In this document: positions 22,762 to 34,163 of the stretch, piece by piece | Numbering within the stretch: position 1 is the stretch's first letter | Layout: the number at the start of each line of letters is the position of its first letter | Program-made: the position numbers and the translations under genes | The notes under the pieces: generated by a model | Told to the model about the DNA's origin: nothing | What the model saw: the letters and a program-made list of their open reading frames with translations, nothing else | Databases searched by the model: none | NCBI GenBank assembly: GCA_030710605.1 | Contig: CP092872.1 | Location: forward strand, 5,657,947-5,721,946 | Origin: Cordylochernes scorpioides | Lineage: Eukaryota > Arthropoda > Arachnida > Pseudoscorpiones > Chernetidae | DNA: 64,000 nt | Direction of reading: 5' to 3'

Positions 22762-22822
22762 CACTTTCGACCCAAGCGATGCGAATTCGCATCCTTTCCG
22801 ATTTTGCATCAAGCCCGAAGTA
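22762..22822 (+). mobile_element. piggyBac-like MITE, left half
   Basis: After TTAA (22758-22761) the end reads CACTTTCGACCCAAGCGATG followed by GCGAATTCGC. At the TA of 22821-22822 it is interrupted by a pogo-like element. The matching right half, continuing from the same TA, lies at 35982-36173 in contig D. Confidence 0.75.
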
Positions 22823-22888
22823 CACCTATCCCCCGATTTACACGGTAGATACGTTCCTGAGAAAAACGTGTAAATCGAGGGATAGGTG
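22823..22888. mobile_element. Pogo-like hairpin element, 66 bp
   Basis: The arms CACCTATCCCCCGATTTACA and their inverse are separated by about 20 bp, with TA on both sides. The internal bases match one end (the GTAGATACG side) of the 269-bp element at 23176. The opposite end type is found at 35874-35979. Confidence 0.75.
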
Positions 22889-22980
22889 TATATTAAACTG
22901 TCAAATCTGAATAGGTGTTCGCCCCCTCATGAATCAGAGCCTCCCAATATTCTTTTCAACATAGATAGTATAGAGTAGAA

Positions 22981-23080
22981 NNNNNNNNNNNNNNNNNNNN
23001 NNNNNNNNNNNNNNNNNNNNNNNNNNNNNNNNNNNNNNNNNNNNNNNNNNNNNNNNNNNNNNNNNNNNNNNNNNNNNNNN
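22981..23080. other. Assembly gap (100 N) between contigs B and C
   Basis: Exactly 100 N. It lies at the centre of the apparent palindrome. The right flank (GTTTCTCGCC) is the reverse complement of contig D at about 36294-36303, so C ends inside sequence homologous to D. Confidence 0.99.
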
Positions 23081-23175
23081 GTTTCTCGCCTTCCTAGAAT
23101 TTTGATATTTCAGTTGTAGACATTTCTACATTTTACTCATTATTAATTATAGGGCAATAACACGCCATCTATATA

Positions 23176-23444
23176 CACCTATCCCCCGATTTACACGGTA
23201 CTTGTTTTATACGTTTTCGCTTTTACACGGTTTTCCAAATAAGTTTTTTTTATCCCACTATACTAAATGCTACTGTGATTGAACTCATGCGCTGTGTACA
23301 CATCTCACGAGGAATCCCGAGCTTATGTGCTGACTTGCTGCACACGCACACTGTGTCTGTATTTCTAATTTTTAAAAATTTTAATTTTCGATTTACACGT
23401 TTTTCTCAGGAACGTATCTACCGTGTAAATCGGGGGATAGGTGT
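23176..23444. mobile_element. Pogo-like MITE, 269 bp
   Basis: The terminal inverted repeats CACCTATCCCCCGATTTACA lie at both ends and are flanked by TA (23174-23175, 23445-23446). It has no transposase. It is the full-length form of the family whose pieces occur at 22823 and 35874. Confidence 0.85.
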
Positions 23445-23486
23445 ATATGAAAAGAAAACATTTAAACTTATGCAAGTTTCTTTTAA

Positions 23487-23738
23487 CACTTTCGACCCGA
23501 AAGACGCGAATTCGCGTCCTTGCCGACGTTTCACATGTACATTAGATTATCTGACATCCCCCCAACCCACTGATAGTTAGACAAGAAGGTATGGGACAAG
23601 ATCCTGGTGGACGCGAATTTGTGTCGTCCGAAGACGATTTTATATTTAATTTTGAAAATCGAGGACGCGAATTCGCGTACTTCAGGCTTGATGCAAAATC
23701 GAAAAAGACGCTAATTCGCATCGATCCGGTCGAAAGTG
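23487..23738. mobile_element. piggyBac-like MITE, 252 bp
   Basis: The ends are CACTTTCGACCCG and its inverse CGGTCGAAAGTG, flanked by TTAA at 23483-23486 and 23739-23742. Sub-terminal GACGCGAATTCGCGTC palindromes occur inside. The TTAA target and end sequence fit piggyBac-type non-autonomous elements. No ORF of its own is credible. Confidence 0.82.
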
Positions 23739-23744
23739 TTAAAC

Positions 23745-24085
23745 ATAAAACACACTTCTACTGTCCTTACTACGATGAAAAATATATTGAGATGGCTTGG
23801 CTCATCAGTGGTAAACCCTCCCAAACTCTTTATACCGCTAAATATTGGAAAGGTAATGCGGCCATCTTGAATACGGTTATAGATTTTGATGAAACGTAGC
23901 TCCTATGTAAAGATTGTGAGGTATGAAAATTCGAAACTATTTTAAACGCGTAAAATTCTTTAAACAGGCGAAACCGCTGGGAGGGTTCACCACTGATTAG
24001 CCAGGCCCTCCCATTAATCTTTCCATCGCAGTAAGGGCAATATAAATTGTTTAATTTGAAAAAGAATTTTACGCGTTTAAAATAT
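23745..24085. mobile_element. Composite foldback MITE copies (copy 2)
   Basis: The reverse counterpart of 22395-22757, including CTGTCCTTACTACGATGAAA and CAGGCGAAACCGCTGGGAGG. It gives no information beyond showing that the composite predates the separation of the copies. Confidence 0.6.
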
Positions 24086-24726
24086 TTTGTGGAATATCGT
24101 TACATTAATAGGAATTGTACTGTAGTAAATAAAACATCATCAAACTCTTTTGAATTTTTTGTTCTCACTGATACTGTGGTGATGATTATTTCTTTATCAT
24201 ACAGAGTAATTGTGTGTTTTCTGTTGATGGGAATATCTGAGGTATACCAAGGTGGGAATATGACTGTTGACATTTAGCTGGACTTATTAGGACAGCCTTC
24301 ATGTCTAGGGTACCAGTAGTACAAGACTCCAGACATACTGTTCTGCCCAGGGTCACCTCCCTGAATGAATAAAATTTCCCATTTTTGGGTTTATACAATA
24401 AATAGAATGACAATGTGTCACAATGAGGCATGCAAATTGACAAGATTTCTAATGCTATTTACTCAAAAGATTACAATTGTGTCACTCTTGATACTTGCAG
24501 AATCATTGCCATTTATCAATATCACCCTCTTCTTTTGCTTATCCATATGGTTTCCAACATTGTGTATGTATGGATTTGTAAACTCGCAACGTATATACAG
24601 TGATTTGTGATTTTTGACAACTGATTTATGGCCTTGATCTCAATTCAAGATGGCTGCCGTCATTCCGACAGTAGCGGCAGGTGGGTTGAGCAGGTGGTAC
24701 CTCTGGTTGACGGCCTAGGACAGAAC
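24086..24726. other. Shared sequence without a recognised gene
   Basis: Reverse counterpart of 21780-22380. Nothing beyond the weak open frame already described. Confidence 0.5.
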
Positions 24727-24772
24727 GGTCGGATTCAAGGTCCGAGCAACTGTTGCTAACATCACACTATAC
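24727..24772 (-). repeat. Single unit of the 56/58-bp minisatellite
   Basis: One unit (CGGTCGGATTCAAGGTCCGA and on) stands where contig B has about fourteen. It marks the likely ancestral state. Confidence 0.9.
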
Positions 24773-24805
24773 ATTATTTATATTCTATCTGTATATAACA
24801 AGTTT

Positions 24806-25063
24806 CAAAATCAAAATACAAAACTATTTTAGACGCGTATGATTCTTTTTAAAATAAAACAATTTCTACTGTCCTTACTGCAATGGAAAAATTAATGGGA
24901 GGACCCCTGGCTCATCAGTGATGAACCCTCCCAGCGGTTTCGCCAGTTTAATTTTTCCATTGCAGTAAGGGCAGTAGAAAATGTTTTATTTTAAAAAGAA
25001 TCATACGCGTCTAAAATAGTTTTGTATTTTGATAACAGATGGCGCGCTAGTGCATCGTAATAT
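24806..25063 (-). mobile_element. Foldback MITE, complete (258 bp)
   Basis: Two arms of about 80 bp (GTCCTTACTGCAATGG-type inner ends, GACGCGTATGATTC outer block) enclose a 60-bp spacer. One end has an additional about 25-bp extension with GATGGCGCGCTAGTGCATCG. AAGTTT is duplicated at 24800-24805 and 25064-25069, and B has the empty site near 20933. The insertion is copy-specific. Confidence 0.85.
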
Positions 25064-25159
25064 AAGTTTAAAAATGTTATGCACATGAGAGTTGTTTTGC
25101 TGTTATCCAATTAGCAGAAGTCTTCACATGTGTAGCGTTCTAATTTATAGTAATATCGT

Positions 25160-25250
25160 GTAGGGATTGAGATTTGGGTGATCGCGGTGAAGGAATGGTT
25201 GGCCCTGTCGACAATCAAGACCCGGGATCAAATCTCGCATTGAACACATC
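25160..25250 (+). repeat. tRNA-like SINE head (copy 2)
   Basis: Counterpart of 20768-20850, with GATCGCGGTGAAGGAATGG and GGGATCAAATCTCGC in the box A and box B positions. Confidence 0.5.
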
Positions 25251-25309
25251 TTTTTTTCTGCTTCAATGTCCCCCACTTCTTGTACAAGTCCAACTCTACT
25301 AGTAATTTC

Positions 25310-25440
25310 ACAAGTAACGGTATGCTTTGGCATCTTGTAAGTGTAAAGTCGAATTTCTTTCTATATCTATAGACATGCTGTGTAACATACAGTAAAATGC
25401 AGTTACTAACTACCTACCATGATTATTATGGATAATGCCA
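25310..25440 (+). repeat. SINE-like repeat, diverged (copy 2)
   Basis: Counterpart of 20575-20700, with TATAGACATGCTGTGTAACA and the TACAGTAAAATGCAGT block. Confidence 0.55.
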
Positions 25441-25449
25441 CGTGTATTC

Positions 25450-26815
25450 TTAGAATAAATAAAAGAATATAAAAATTGCACTAAATAACCATTTATGGCC
25501 CCCTGACCTGATGGTCTTCGGGCATGGCCTAGACGATGACGTCCTGGCCATCCTGGCGTCTACCAAGACACACATCTATAAGTACTTCCTCGGTGTGGAA
25601 CTGAGGAGTGAAGACCTTGTCTGAACTCTCTCAAGGTGGGGAAGTCTTCCTTGCTGAAGAAATTTGTACACATACACAACTATATATATTCCCCTACATT
25701 TTATCTACCCTTTATTTACTATTTTATTATATATTTTTTCCACCTTTGTAACAATTGATTAGAAGAATCAATAGAATTCTTTAAATTGTCAATTTTCTAC
25801 TATTTAGAAACGGAATCTTAAACTTGATGCTTTGACAGCCTTTTTACATCGTAGTTTAATACACTATCGTGACCTAGTTTTCATAGCTTTAGTTCACCTA
25901 TGAACAGGACGCATAGTAGCACGAAGCTGTAAAATGTTGAAAATACCCCAGACTCGCTAGGACAATTATAGTTCTCATGATGACTACCAGGTCACCGGGA
26001 CCTCAAAAAAGAATCCAGCTAACCCAGTTGGGGGCCTAACGAGGGTGGACAATGGTCATCTCACGGTCAAGTCATAACCTTTTCCCATGGCCGGTCCAAC
26101 AATGGCGGCAGTGGCGGGATGTGCTAACCAAGGCCAAACACCATGGTTGGCACTTGTGCAAGTTCTCTTCTTCCTTTTAAGAAGGTGTAAGCTTCCAGGC
26201 GTGGCTGCACGGAATGTGTCTCCTTCTGATTGGCAACGATGGCCCTCATTAGAGTAATGTAGCCTTGATTTATCCAGGGAGCCTGGCACGTGCCAAAATC
26301 TGATAGCCTTGTTGCGTTAGTGGAAACTCCATATGCCCGGGGGATGGTACCTATGCGTGTACTAGGGATATATACCATCTCTCGAGGAACATGGATTCAT
26401 GGAATTCGTATAATCTTTGCACAGAGGGATAAGAAACAACAACATATACCATCACTACATAAGAAGCTAGAATGTCACTCCGTACTTTCCACCACCAGGT
26501 AATCTGCATGGAGCCATTCCAGGTTGACAAGTTTTCCCAAGGTCCTCATTAGAGAGGACTTGTGCCAACTTCTTGTCGCAATGTCCGATAGCCGTGGTGA
26601 TTGGTTAAGGCGACGATGAAGGGGATTGGTCAATGTCAATTTGTAGCAAGGTTTGTTCCGGTATATGGAGCAATACCACCGCTGGATATAGAAGTATGCA
26701 AATTTGCTAACGGACCGCCCTATTTTGGAATGGAATTTTTCGGTTCAGCACATTCTTTCTACAATGCTTCTCCCTCTCTCTTTTTAAGCAATATGCAAAT
26801 ATTTTTCATTATTTT
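25450..26815. other. Shared sequence, no gene recognised (copy 2)
   Basis: Reverse counterpart of 19215-20560. Open frames of 77-84 codons on the minus strand have no recognised domain and are not conserved as frames in copy 1 throughout. Confidence 0.45.
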
Positions 26816-26879
26816 ATGTTAATATCTTATTTATTGTCCATAACTTTCTCTTTCTGTTTTATTTTATCTCTCTTCTCAG

Positions 26880-27580
26880 AGATAATGTATATAAAACAAT
26901 TATATACATGAATATATTACCAAATTAAACAAAAAAAAAACATATTATAACATCTTTGATTTGCATATTTGCAGCCATAATGAACTATCTCTTTTTCATT
27001 TCAGCACATAAAATTAAATATGCAAATAGAATAAATCCAAATGTTTTCGCCTTATATTTAATGTTACATGTAGAGATGAAGAAGAGAAACTTCGAAAGTT
27101 TTATTCCTATATGCAAATAAAACTCGGAAATAATCTATTCGATTGAAATTTTTCGTTTATATCTATATGCAAATAAAGAGAAATTGTTGAGATATATATT
27201 GTTTGTTTATTTTAGTAATTTGTGAAACAGGAGAAGACATCCTCATGTATATAAAAATAGAAGGCTATATGTTTGTTAATCTTATTCGACAAAACTACAG
27301 AAACAACCACTTGGAAATTTTACATATTGGTATAGCTGAAGACAAGATTGACATATAGATGAATCGATGTCTACAAATTAGTCCAATAAAAACACTTATT
27401 TGCATATTGTTGCATCATTTTTAATAAGCCCTACAATTATTACAAATATTCTATGATATTTTATTTAAAACAGATTATATACAAGGGTATCATTCCTTTT
27501 TATAGTTTCATTCCTTTCGTAAAATTGTACGTATGTACATATATGTATGTATTTGAAAATAGAGCAACCCATATTTAATT
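26880..27580. other. AT-rich, ATGCAAAT-rich stretch
   Basis: Many ATATGCAAATA-type octamers recur between about 26795 and 27400. A fragment starting TGTTGCATCATTTTTAATAA near 27407 resembles the 5' end of the LTR family at 18859 and 41001. No gene is seen. The stretch is absent from copy 1. Confidence 0.45.
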
Positions 27581-27586
27581 CATTAG

Positions 27587-27713
27587 ATAATAAAAAGGCA
27601 TATATTGGATTTAATAAAAGAGTTATTTTGCCAATATTTAAGCGTTCAGCCAGCCGAATTATTGGCAAAATAAATCTTTTATTAAATCCAGTATATGCCT
27701 TTTTATTATTATA
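27587..27713. mobile_element. Foldback element with about 50-bp arms
   Basis: The left arm (AATAAAAAGGCATATATTGG, then a block ending GCCAATAT) and its inverse (ATTGGCAAAATAAATC... to GCCTTTTTATT) surround a 20-bp spacer GCGTTCAGCCAGCC. A piece of the same family is at about 5020. The 131-codon open frame crossing it on the minus strand is not a credible gene. Confidence 0.75.
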
Positions 27714-28438
27714 TGTGTGTATGTAAACTGAATTTTCATCAATAGATTTTCTCAAAAAGTTACACAAGACAATTGTATAGATGGCGTGCACGAAGAATTT
27801 ATGTGTTTTTACTAGAGCAAGCTTTTTTTTTCTAGATAGCTTTCTTTCCTTTTCACACAAAAAAGTTATTTTCTGTCACGATTTAGGTTTCTCTTCTTCA
27901 GTTTGCTCAGGTACTGGTTTCTTGTTGCGCCTACTTTTCTATCTATAGCATTTATTTCTTTCTCATTTGGTCCATCGATTCAATTCTTATACTTTTTCCT
28001 ATAGTTCTCTTTGCCAGAAAAATATATGCAGACGATGTTCCATTGTTAAAAGAATGATTTTGCAATGCAGTAGTTCGCGAAAGAAGTGCGCGATTCGAAT
28101 GATGTTTTTATTTATTCAAAAGAACAAGCATTGATTTATATTTCATGAAAAAACGATTTTTAAATATTATAATTGTATAAAATTATGATTGTGTAATTTT
28201 GTAAAAAGGTTACGTTTTCAGACTTTCCAATGAGAAATACTCATTTAACTAAATTATTAAATGGCCTTTTCTTTTTCATAATTTATGCACCTTATCCCAA
28301 TACAATATCACATTTATACTATTTTTTCACATTGTGTCGCAGTGTCACGCAATTCTGGCCTTAACTACCCGTTTCATGATTTTTTCAGGATTCCTGAATG
28401 ACCTGTTTTTTGGTCGTTGAGGTACAGCTTGCACCACG

Positions 28439-28463
28439 CTGATGAGGGCCAACAGCCCAAAAC
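28439..28463 (+). ncRNA. Hammerhead ribozyme motif, one catalytic-core change
   Basis: CTGATGA, stem II GGGC-CAACA-GCCC, then AAAAC where GAAAC is expected, then GCGTA with a usable GTA triplet. Stem I pairs GTGGT (after cleavage) with ACCAC. The G-to-A change at the GAAA box should abolish activity. It is followed by a TTCTTGATTAATCAAGAA hairpin and an AGATGGCG box near 28562. Confidence 0.7.
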
Positions 28464-28734
28464 GCGTAAGTGGTTAGATTTTCTTGATTAATCAAGAATG
28501 GGTATTTGGCTAATTCTGTAATAATTAAAAATCAACGAGAATAGTTGATATTTATTCCGATAGATGGCGTAAGCAATCAGCAACTTTCAGTTGCACGATA
28601 AGGAGATGCCTTTTTCATGAATTATTTAAATTATGAAATAAAAGAATATTGCTATTACCAAGCGTACAAATCAGTCAAATAATAAAGGAAACCAAAGAAA
28701 AAATTGATATCTATGAAGTTAATCGAAAAAATTC

Positions 28735-28985
28735 CTCTGAAAAAAAGGTGCCTAAAGAAACCTTTAACTCCAACCGAAAGAAAGATAAAGGAAATGGTTG
28801 TTAGAGAGAATCCACTTTCTTAAAGGAACATTTTCACAATAACCAACGTACAACTTTCTACAGTTAACCGTGCTATTAGGAAAAAATCGGCTCAAAATAC
28901 GCAAAAAGGCGAAAGTTCATCTCCTCAAGCAGCACCATATTGAGGAATACAAGACCTGCAGCAGTGCTCTTTATGAAAAGTACCT
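28735..28985 (+). pseudogene. Tc1/mariner-type transposase fragment (copy 2)
   Basis: Encodes KKRCLKKPLTPTERKIKEMV, then RNIFTITNVQLSTVNRAIRK, with an in-frame TAA between the two blocks and a frameshift after QNTQK. It matches 17525-17800. The helix-turn-helix reading is by resemblance; no catalytic domain follows. Confidence 0.5.
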
Positions 28986-29087
28986 GGCTTTTAGACACTT
29001 GTGACATATTTAGTTTTTGGAACTGATCTGTTTATGAGCTTAATTGTTTTAATTAGGTTGTTCTTGTGTATATAAATTTCACTATTA

Positions 29088-29552
29088 ATATTGTTGTTGT
29101 TGTCGTGTCCAAAGAAGAACCTCAGATGTCTCCATGCATCTCTATTACAGCAATATCCACTATCTTGGGTGTGTAAAGCTGCTGTTCTGGGTCTATGTCA
29201 ATTTTCTGTTGTTGTTGTTGTGTCCAAAGAAGAGTCTCAGATATCTCCATACATCTCTATCACAGCAATATCCACTATCTTGGGTGTGTAAAGCTGCTGT
29301 TCTGGGTCCATGTCAATTTTCTGTTGTTGTTGTTGTGTCCAATGAAGAGTCTAAGATATATCCATACATCTCTATCACAGCAATGTTCTCTAACTTGGGT
29401 GTGTAAAGCTGCTGTTCTGGGTCCATGTCAATTTTCTGTTGTTGTTGTGTCCAATGAAGAGCCTCAGATGTCTCCATACATCTCTATCACAGCAGCAGCA
29501 ATGTCCACTATCTTGGGTGCGTAAAGCTGCTGCTCTGGGTCTAAGTCAACTA
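29088..29552 (-). repeat. 116-bp retroelement-end array, four units (copy 2)
   Basis: Reverse-oriented counterpart of 16759-17442. The sense strand of the peptide (MDPEQQLYTPK...HGDI, stop) is the minus strand here. It has four units against six in copy 1. Confidence 0.85.
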
Positions 29553-30013
29553 TTAATATTAAATATATGATTAGCTTTTACTTTTTCCTCTTTTCCACTC
29601 ACAGAGACTCCGGGGTAAATCCATATATAAGGAATTTATTTTCCTCCAATTTACCCAGATTAATCTATTTATTAACTTGATTGTCTTAATTAAATTTTCC
29701 TGTATATAAATTTGATATTACCTTTATGTGATTAGCTTTAAAAATTATAATAATAACAATGTTTTTATTACTGGTATTATTACTGTTATTCCTACATGTA
29801 CCTTACATTTCTACTTGGCGAATCTATATAAGATTAAAAGGTCTTAATTTATTTTCTAGAATTACTGTGATGTTTTTTTTTTTTATAAAGAAGATTTTGA
29901 AAACTAAAATGTGGATAAAAATACTAAATTGAAATAGTACTGGGATCAGAAGATGCCTTTTTTTCTTAATAAAAATGTAGAAAAGTGTAGCACCAAGTTT
30001 ACACAAATAAATA

Positions 30014-30082
30014 GTCGGTGGATGAGAGGGTAACACGCTCGATTCCCGACAGTTATGAACCGGGATTGAATCCCGCGTTAAA
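30014..30082 (+). repeat. tRNA-like SINE head, second type (copy 2)
   Basis: Reads GTCGGTGGATGAGAGGGTAA, CGATTCCCGACAGT, GGGATTGAATCCCGC, the best tRNA-like match in the window. The poor acceptor stem and AT-rich flanks argue against a working tRNA gene. Confidence 0.65.
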
Positions 30083-30545
30083 ATTTGTTTAATTCTATAT
30101 ACAGTTACGAGCGTCATGCGTTCTTAATAATTCTTCATCTCTGTCACCGTTTGCTTTTTTTTTTGGAATTGCGCTCTCCTATTGGTTGGCTACGATCACG
30201 CCACCTTTGCCCCCCCCCCCCCCTCAATCGCTTTTTGGTTTTTGTAACTATTGTGTTGGAGCGGGTCGCTCCTTAAATAATCTATTGTTAACAATACCTC
30301 ATTATAGGTCCGCAAATATCGAAAGTATAGGTATGTAGCTTTTGTACTATTAAGGTGTATATATATATACACATACTTATGTATATATATATACACATAC
30401 TTATGTACATATGTAAGTACTATTATCATTAGGGATATATATGTCACATCTACATAAATGTAGATATAATACTATATACTCTACTAATATATGCATTTAT
30501 ATAAGGCGCCAATTTATAATTGTAACAAATAGTATTTGAATAAAA

Positions 30546-30592
30546 ACATTCAATCGGGTAAAACACGGGCGTTGCCCGGGTCATTCGGCTAG
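30546..30592 (+). mobile_element. Helitron 3' end, second family (copy 2)
   Basis: ACGGGCGTTGCCCGGGT hairpin, TCATTCGG, CTAG followed by T. It matches 15754-15801. Confidence 0.7.
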
Positions 30593-30756
30593 TATGTGAA
30601 TAACCTTCATATATTATTGATTGTTTCAATTATTATGAACTAGGTTGCTCTTGCTGAGCGGTACCTATTAATGTGATTTGAACCAGAGAGAGAAGTTTAC
30701 ACATTAGTTTCCATTCATTTTACTCTCCAGAATGTCTTCATCCTTTTATTTCATTT

Positions 30757-30832
30757 AATGGGAGTCGGTGGTCTAAACTGTTGGTTTTCGATCGTTACGA
30801 CGACCCGGGCTCGAATCCCGAATTGGGCACTA
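30757..30832 (+). repeat. tRNA-like SINE head (copy 2)
   Basis: GGGAGTCGGTGGTCTAAACT through GGCTCGAATCCCG; the box B is a near-consensus match. Confidence 0.6.
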
Positions 30833-30910
30833 TTTTTATAATGATAATAATTTTAAAAAATGCTTCAATGGCCCCCGATTCATGCAAAAATACAACCCCA
30901 CCAGCGATTA

Positions 30911-31530
30911 CAAGTAGTCAAAATGGGCTCTTGCAAATTTGTAAGTATAAAAGTCGAACTGATTTTCACATGTGTAGACATGTGGTTCACTTACAGTAAA
31001 AGCAGTCGCTAACTACCCACCATGATTACCATGGCCTGTACCACGTGTACTAGGGATAATAATATTTCTTTTAATACATATTCCAACTAATTCTTCTTCA
31101 TTTTGCTCTAGCCGAGTGCAAGTAGACAAAAAGGGCTCTTGCAAATTTGTAAGTGCAAAAGTCGAACTGATTTTCACATGTGTATGTGGTACACTTACAG
31201 TAAAAACAGTCGCTGGGTATAATCACCAAGATTATTATGGCCTGTACCATGTGTACTAGGGATAATAATATTTATTTTAATACATATTCCAACTAATTCT
31301 TCTGAATTTTGCTCTAGCCGAGTGCAAGTAGCCAAAATGGGCTCTTACAAATTTGTAAGTACAAAAGTCGAACTGATTTTCACATGTGTAGTCATGTGGT
31401 ACACTTACAATAAAAGCAGTCGCTGGGTATAACCACCATGATTATTATGGCTTGTACCATGTGTACTAGGAATAATAATATTTATTTTAATACATATTCC
31501 AACTAATTCTTCTGCATTTTTTTTTTACCT
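30911..31530 (+). repeat. Tandem triplication of the SINE-like repeat (about 207-bp unit)
   Basis: Units begin CAAGTAG at 30911, 31119 and 31325 and run through CACATGTGTAGACATGTG, GGCCTGTACCACGTGTACTA and TACATATTCCAACTAATTC. The other copy of the locus has a single unit (15245-15470). Confidence 0.85.
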
Positions 31531-34150
31531 GATGACCTTCAACATGCTTCGTTCCACTTCCAATCCTTCCTTTAGATTTTATTCAAGAGAATTGATAATA
31601 AGGTGGTTTCTCCGATGTTTTTTTCTTGTACAGTAACAACTTTCTAACATTTCGCTTCTGTAACAGCCGTTTTCTAGCACAATTTTCATCGCAGTAAGGA
31701 TAGTAGAAGTTTTTTTAATGTGTAAAAGAAACATTCATGGTTTCATGTATTCCTTTCATATATATAGATGTTACGTTATTGTGCCTTATAAACAATTAGG
31801 TTACAAGTTCAGTATAACAATGAGAGGGCATTATACAAGCAACAATCAATCATAACTGATAAGATTGTATTTAGTTCAACAATGTTCTAAAACAATGAAA
31901 TTCTACCATATCTTTTCAATCTGTATCTACCCAGAACTCTCAACTCTGGCATTCTTCAAAACATTCGCAGTGGCAGAGGCGCCATATTCATTGTACATAG
32001 TATCATGCATATATATATATGTTATATAAAAATATTATTTTATTTTAAAATATATAATTTCATAGATTCAAATACTCTGTTAAATCGAACGCCAGAGGTC
32101 ACGCTTACCCTATAAAACTCATTGTTGTTGTATCCCGATGGCCGGCTCAAAACTTTTAAGCTAGGCAGTACTTTAATCAAATTATGTTTTTTTAATATAT
32201 ATTCCATAAGTTCAATTAAAGCAATATCTGATCAAGACTATTATTTTTATGATTATAGTTTCAAGAATTTTAACCACACTGCAAAACAATATCGTAACAT
32301 ACTCATGATCTAAATTCAAGCCGGAAATCTCATTCATCTTTATTCTATTTATAATATATATATAATTAAAAATAAAAGAGGCATATCCTGACCAGGCTCA
32401 GAGTATGACCACATTCAGTAGAATAGAAAATCTACTTGTAGATGTGAAGAATTCTAAAGAAATTTGGAGCACTGTAGTATATATATGATCACATAAAATA
32501 TTCCAGAAAACTTTGAAAAATCTGATTTTTCAGGATATGACGTCTTTCTTTCAATGGCCATCAGTATCTTAATGAAGGAATATTTTTCAACATTATTTCT
32601 ATTAATCATATAAAAAAAAATTCCGCACAATTTATTTATCACCAGTTGCAAACAAGACACGCTATATCCGATCTGGATAATTGCGCGTGAAACTATTTAC
32701 AATAATTGTAGTAGAGTAGGTAACAGAATTGTCAAAAAGAAAATAAACAATTAAGAGCATTGAATAAACATATACATTAAACAAATAAGCAACAAAATAA
32801 GCACAATTAGTGGTCTATAGATATAAATCTGATGATTGATCACTGATGAATGATGCGCCAAAATTTTCAGTTTACTAATTATAGCAATTCGACTTATATC
32901 TATAAGAAAGATCGCTGAATGGTTACATTCTTAAAATGACAATGTTCTTTCAATGGCATCAACTGAAGAGTCTATTTGGAGCTGTCAACGCTTTTATAAT
33001 TGACCTTCTCATCTTTTGGTATTTTTAATATTTCAAGTTTTTTACAGTGTGTGTTATATATTAATTATATTTAATAAAGATTTACGGCTTGATTTTTTAT
33101 CATCTTGAGTATTATGCTATGGTAATGCAGTCGTGGTTAAAATCTTGAAAGTATAATAATAATAAAAACAGTTTTGATCAGAGATTGCTTTAATTGAACA
33201 CATGGAATATATATTTTAAAAAACAATTTGATAAAAGTACTGCCTGGCTTAAGGCGTAAGAATAGAAAAATGAAATACTTATTTACATTGTAATCTTTTG
33301 TTTTCCTTGTTCTACTCGCCTTAAGCATAATCCTCAAGATGATCAAAAATCAGGCCGAAAACTTTATTAAATATAATATAAATAATATTTTTTTGGGGTT
33401 TCAGACAATAACTCTGAAAGATATTACAGTGATTTTTATTGAAGACATACGAGATAACCAAGTGTAAACAGCCTCTGTCTACTTGAAAAAAAAAAAAAAA
33501 AAAAGAAGAAGAACGGTGACATAGACCTTTTCATGTGTTTTCAGCAAGAAGTTTTAGGATAATATTAAATGTATAACCTCGTTATATAAAAAGAAAAGAA
33601 GCTTTATTACTTAATATGTTATTGTATTTGGGTTGATAGACATGCTTATAGAACCTACACACCAAACAATAGAAAACTGTAGAAAACTTGAAATATTAAA
33701 AATACCAAAAGTTGAGAAGGTCAATTATAAAAACGTTGACAGCTCCAAATAGACTCTTCAGTTGATGCCATTGAAAGAACATTGTCATTTTACGGATGTA
33801 ACCATTTAGTGATCTTTATTATAGTCATATAAGTCGAAATTCTATAATTAGTAAACTGAAGTTTTTGGCTTATCAATCATCAGTGGGTCTCATCTCAAAT
33901 ATTTTCACCTATAGTTCACTAATTGTGACAATTTGACAATTAAAAACAGTTTATTGACATCTAGTCAACGGTCAAAAAAGATTTACAAAGTTTAGAACAG
34001 TATAGGAAATATATACACCTGACGAGGCCTTCACTGAAGGTACGTCTGGATCCTATCAGGAGCTTAGAATCGTCTTGAGTTCGGACAGTCCGTTGTGGGT
34101 TATGGAATCCTTGTCCCGAGCATGCTCGGTTACAGTGTTAAGGAATTTGA
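31530..34150. other. AT-rich shared sequence with copy-specific insertion
   Basis: Mostly counterpart to 13.0-15.2 kb, with about 1 kb (32400-33400) that copy 1 lacks. Within it, blocks near 32780-33060 are repeated in inverted form at 33620-33900. A Tc1-MITE internal fragment (CAATAACTCTGAAAGATATT) is at 33408. No gene is recognised. Confidence 0.5.
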
Positions 34151-34163
34151 CAAGAATAATCTT

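Larger units (their letters stand above)
11475..22820. repeat. Copy 1 of a 12-kb locus (left arm of apparent palindrome)
   Basis: From 11475 (GAACAAACTATG) inward this region matches the reverse complement of contig C from 35773 down to about 23686, roughly 90-95% by eye, interrupted by insertions present in only one copy. Copy-specific differences include the hammerhead element at 13274, the solo LTR at 18859, six against four 116-bp units, and 14 against one minisatellite units. Confidence 0.9.

Noticed and set aside
27465..27860. 131-codon ORF
   Set aside because: It crosses a foldback element and AT-rich sequence and has no domain.
30014..30082. Functional tRNA gene
   Set aside because: Box A and box B are recognisable but the acceptor and anticodon arms do not pair properly, and similar sequences recur at other sites; a SINE head is more likely.
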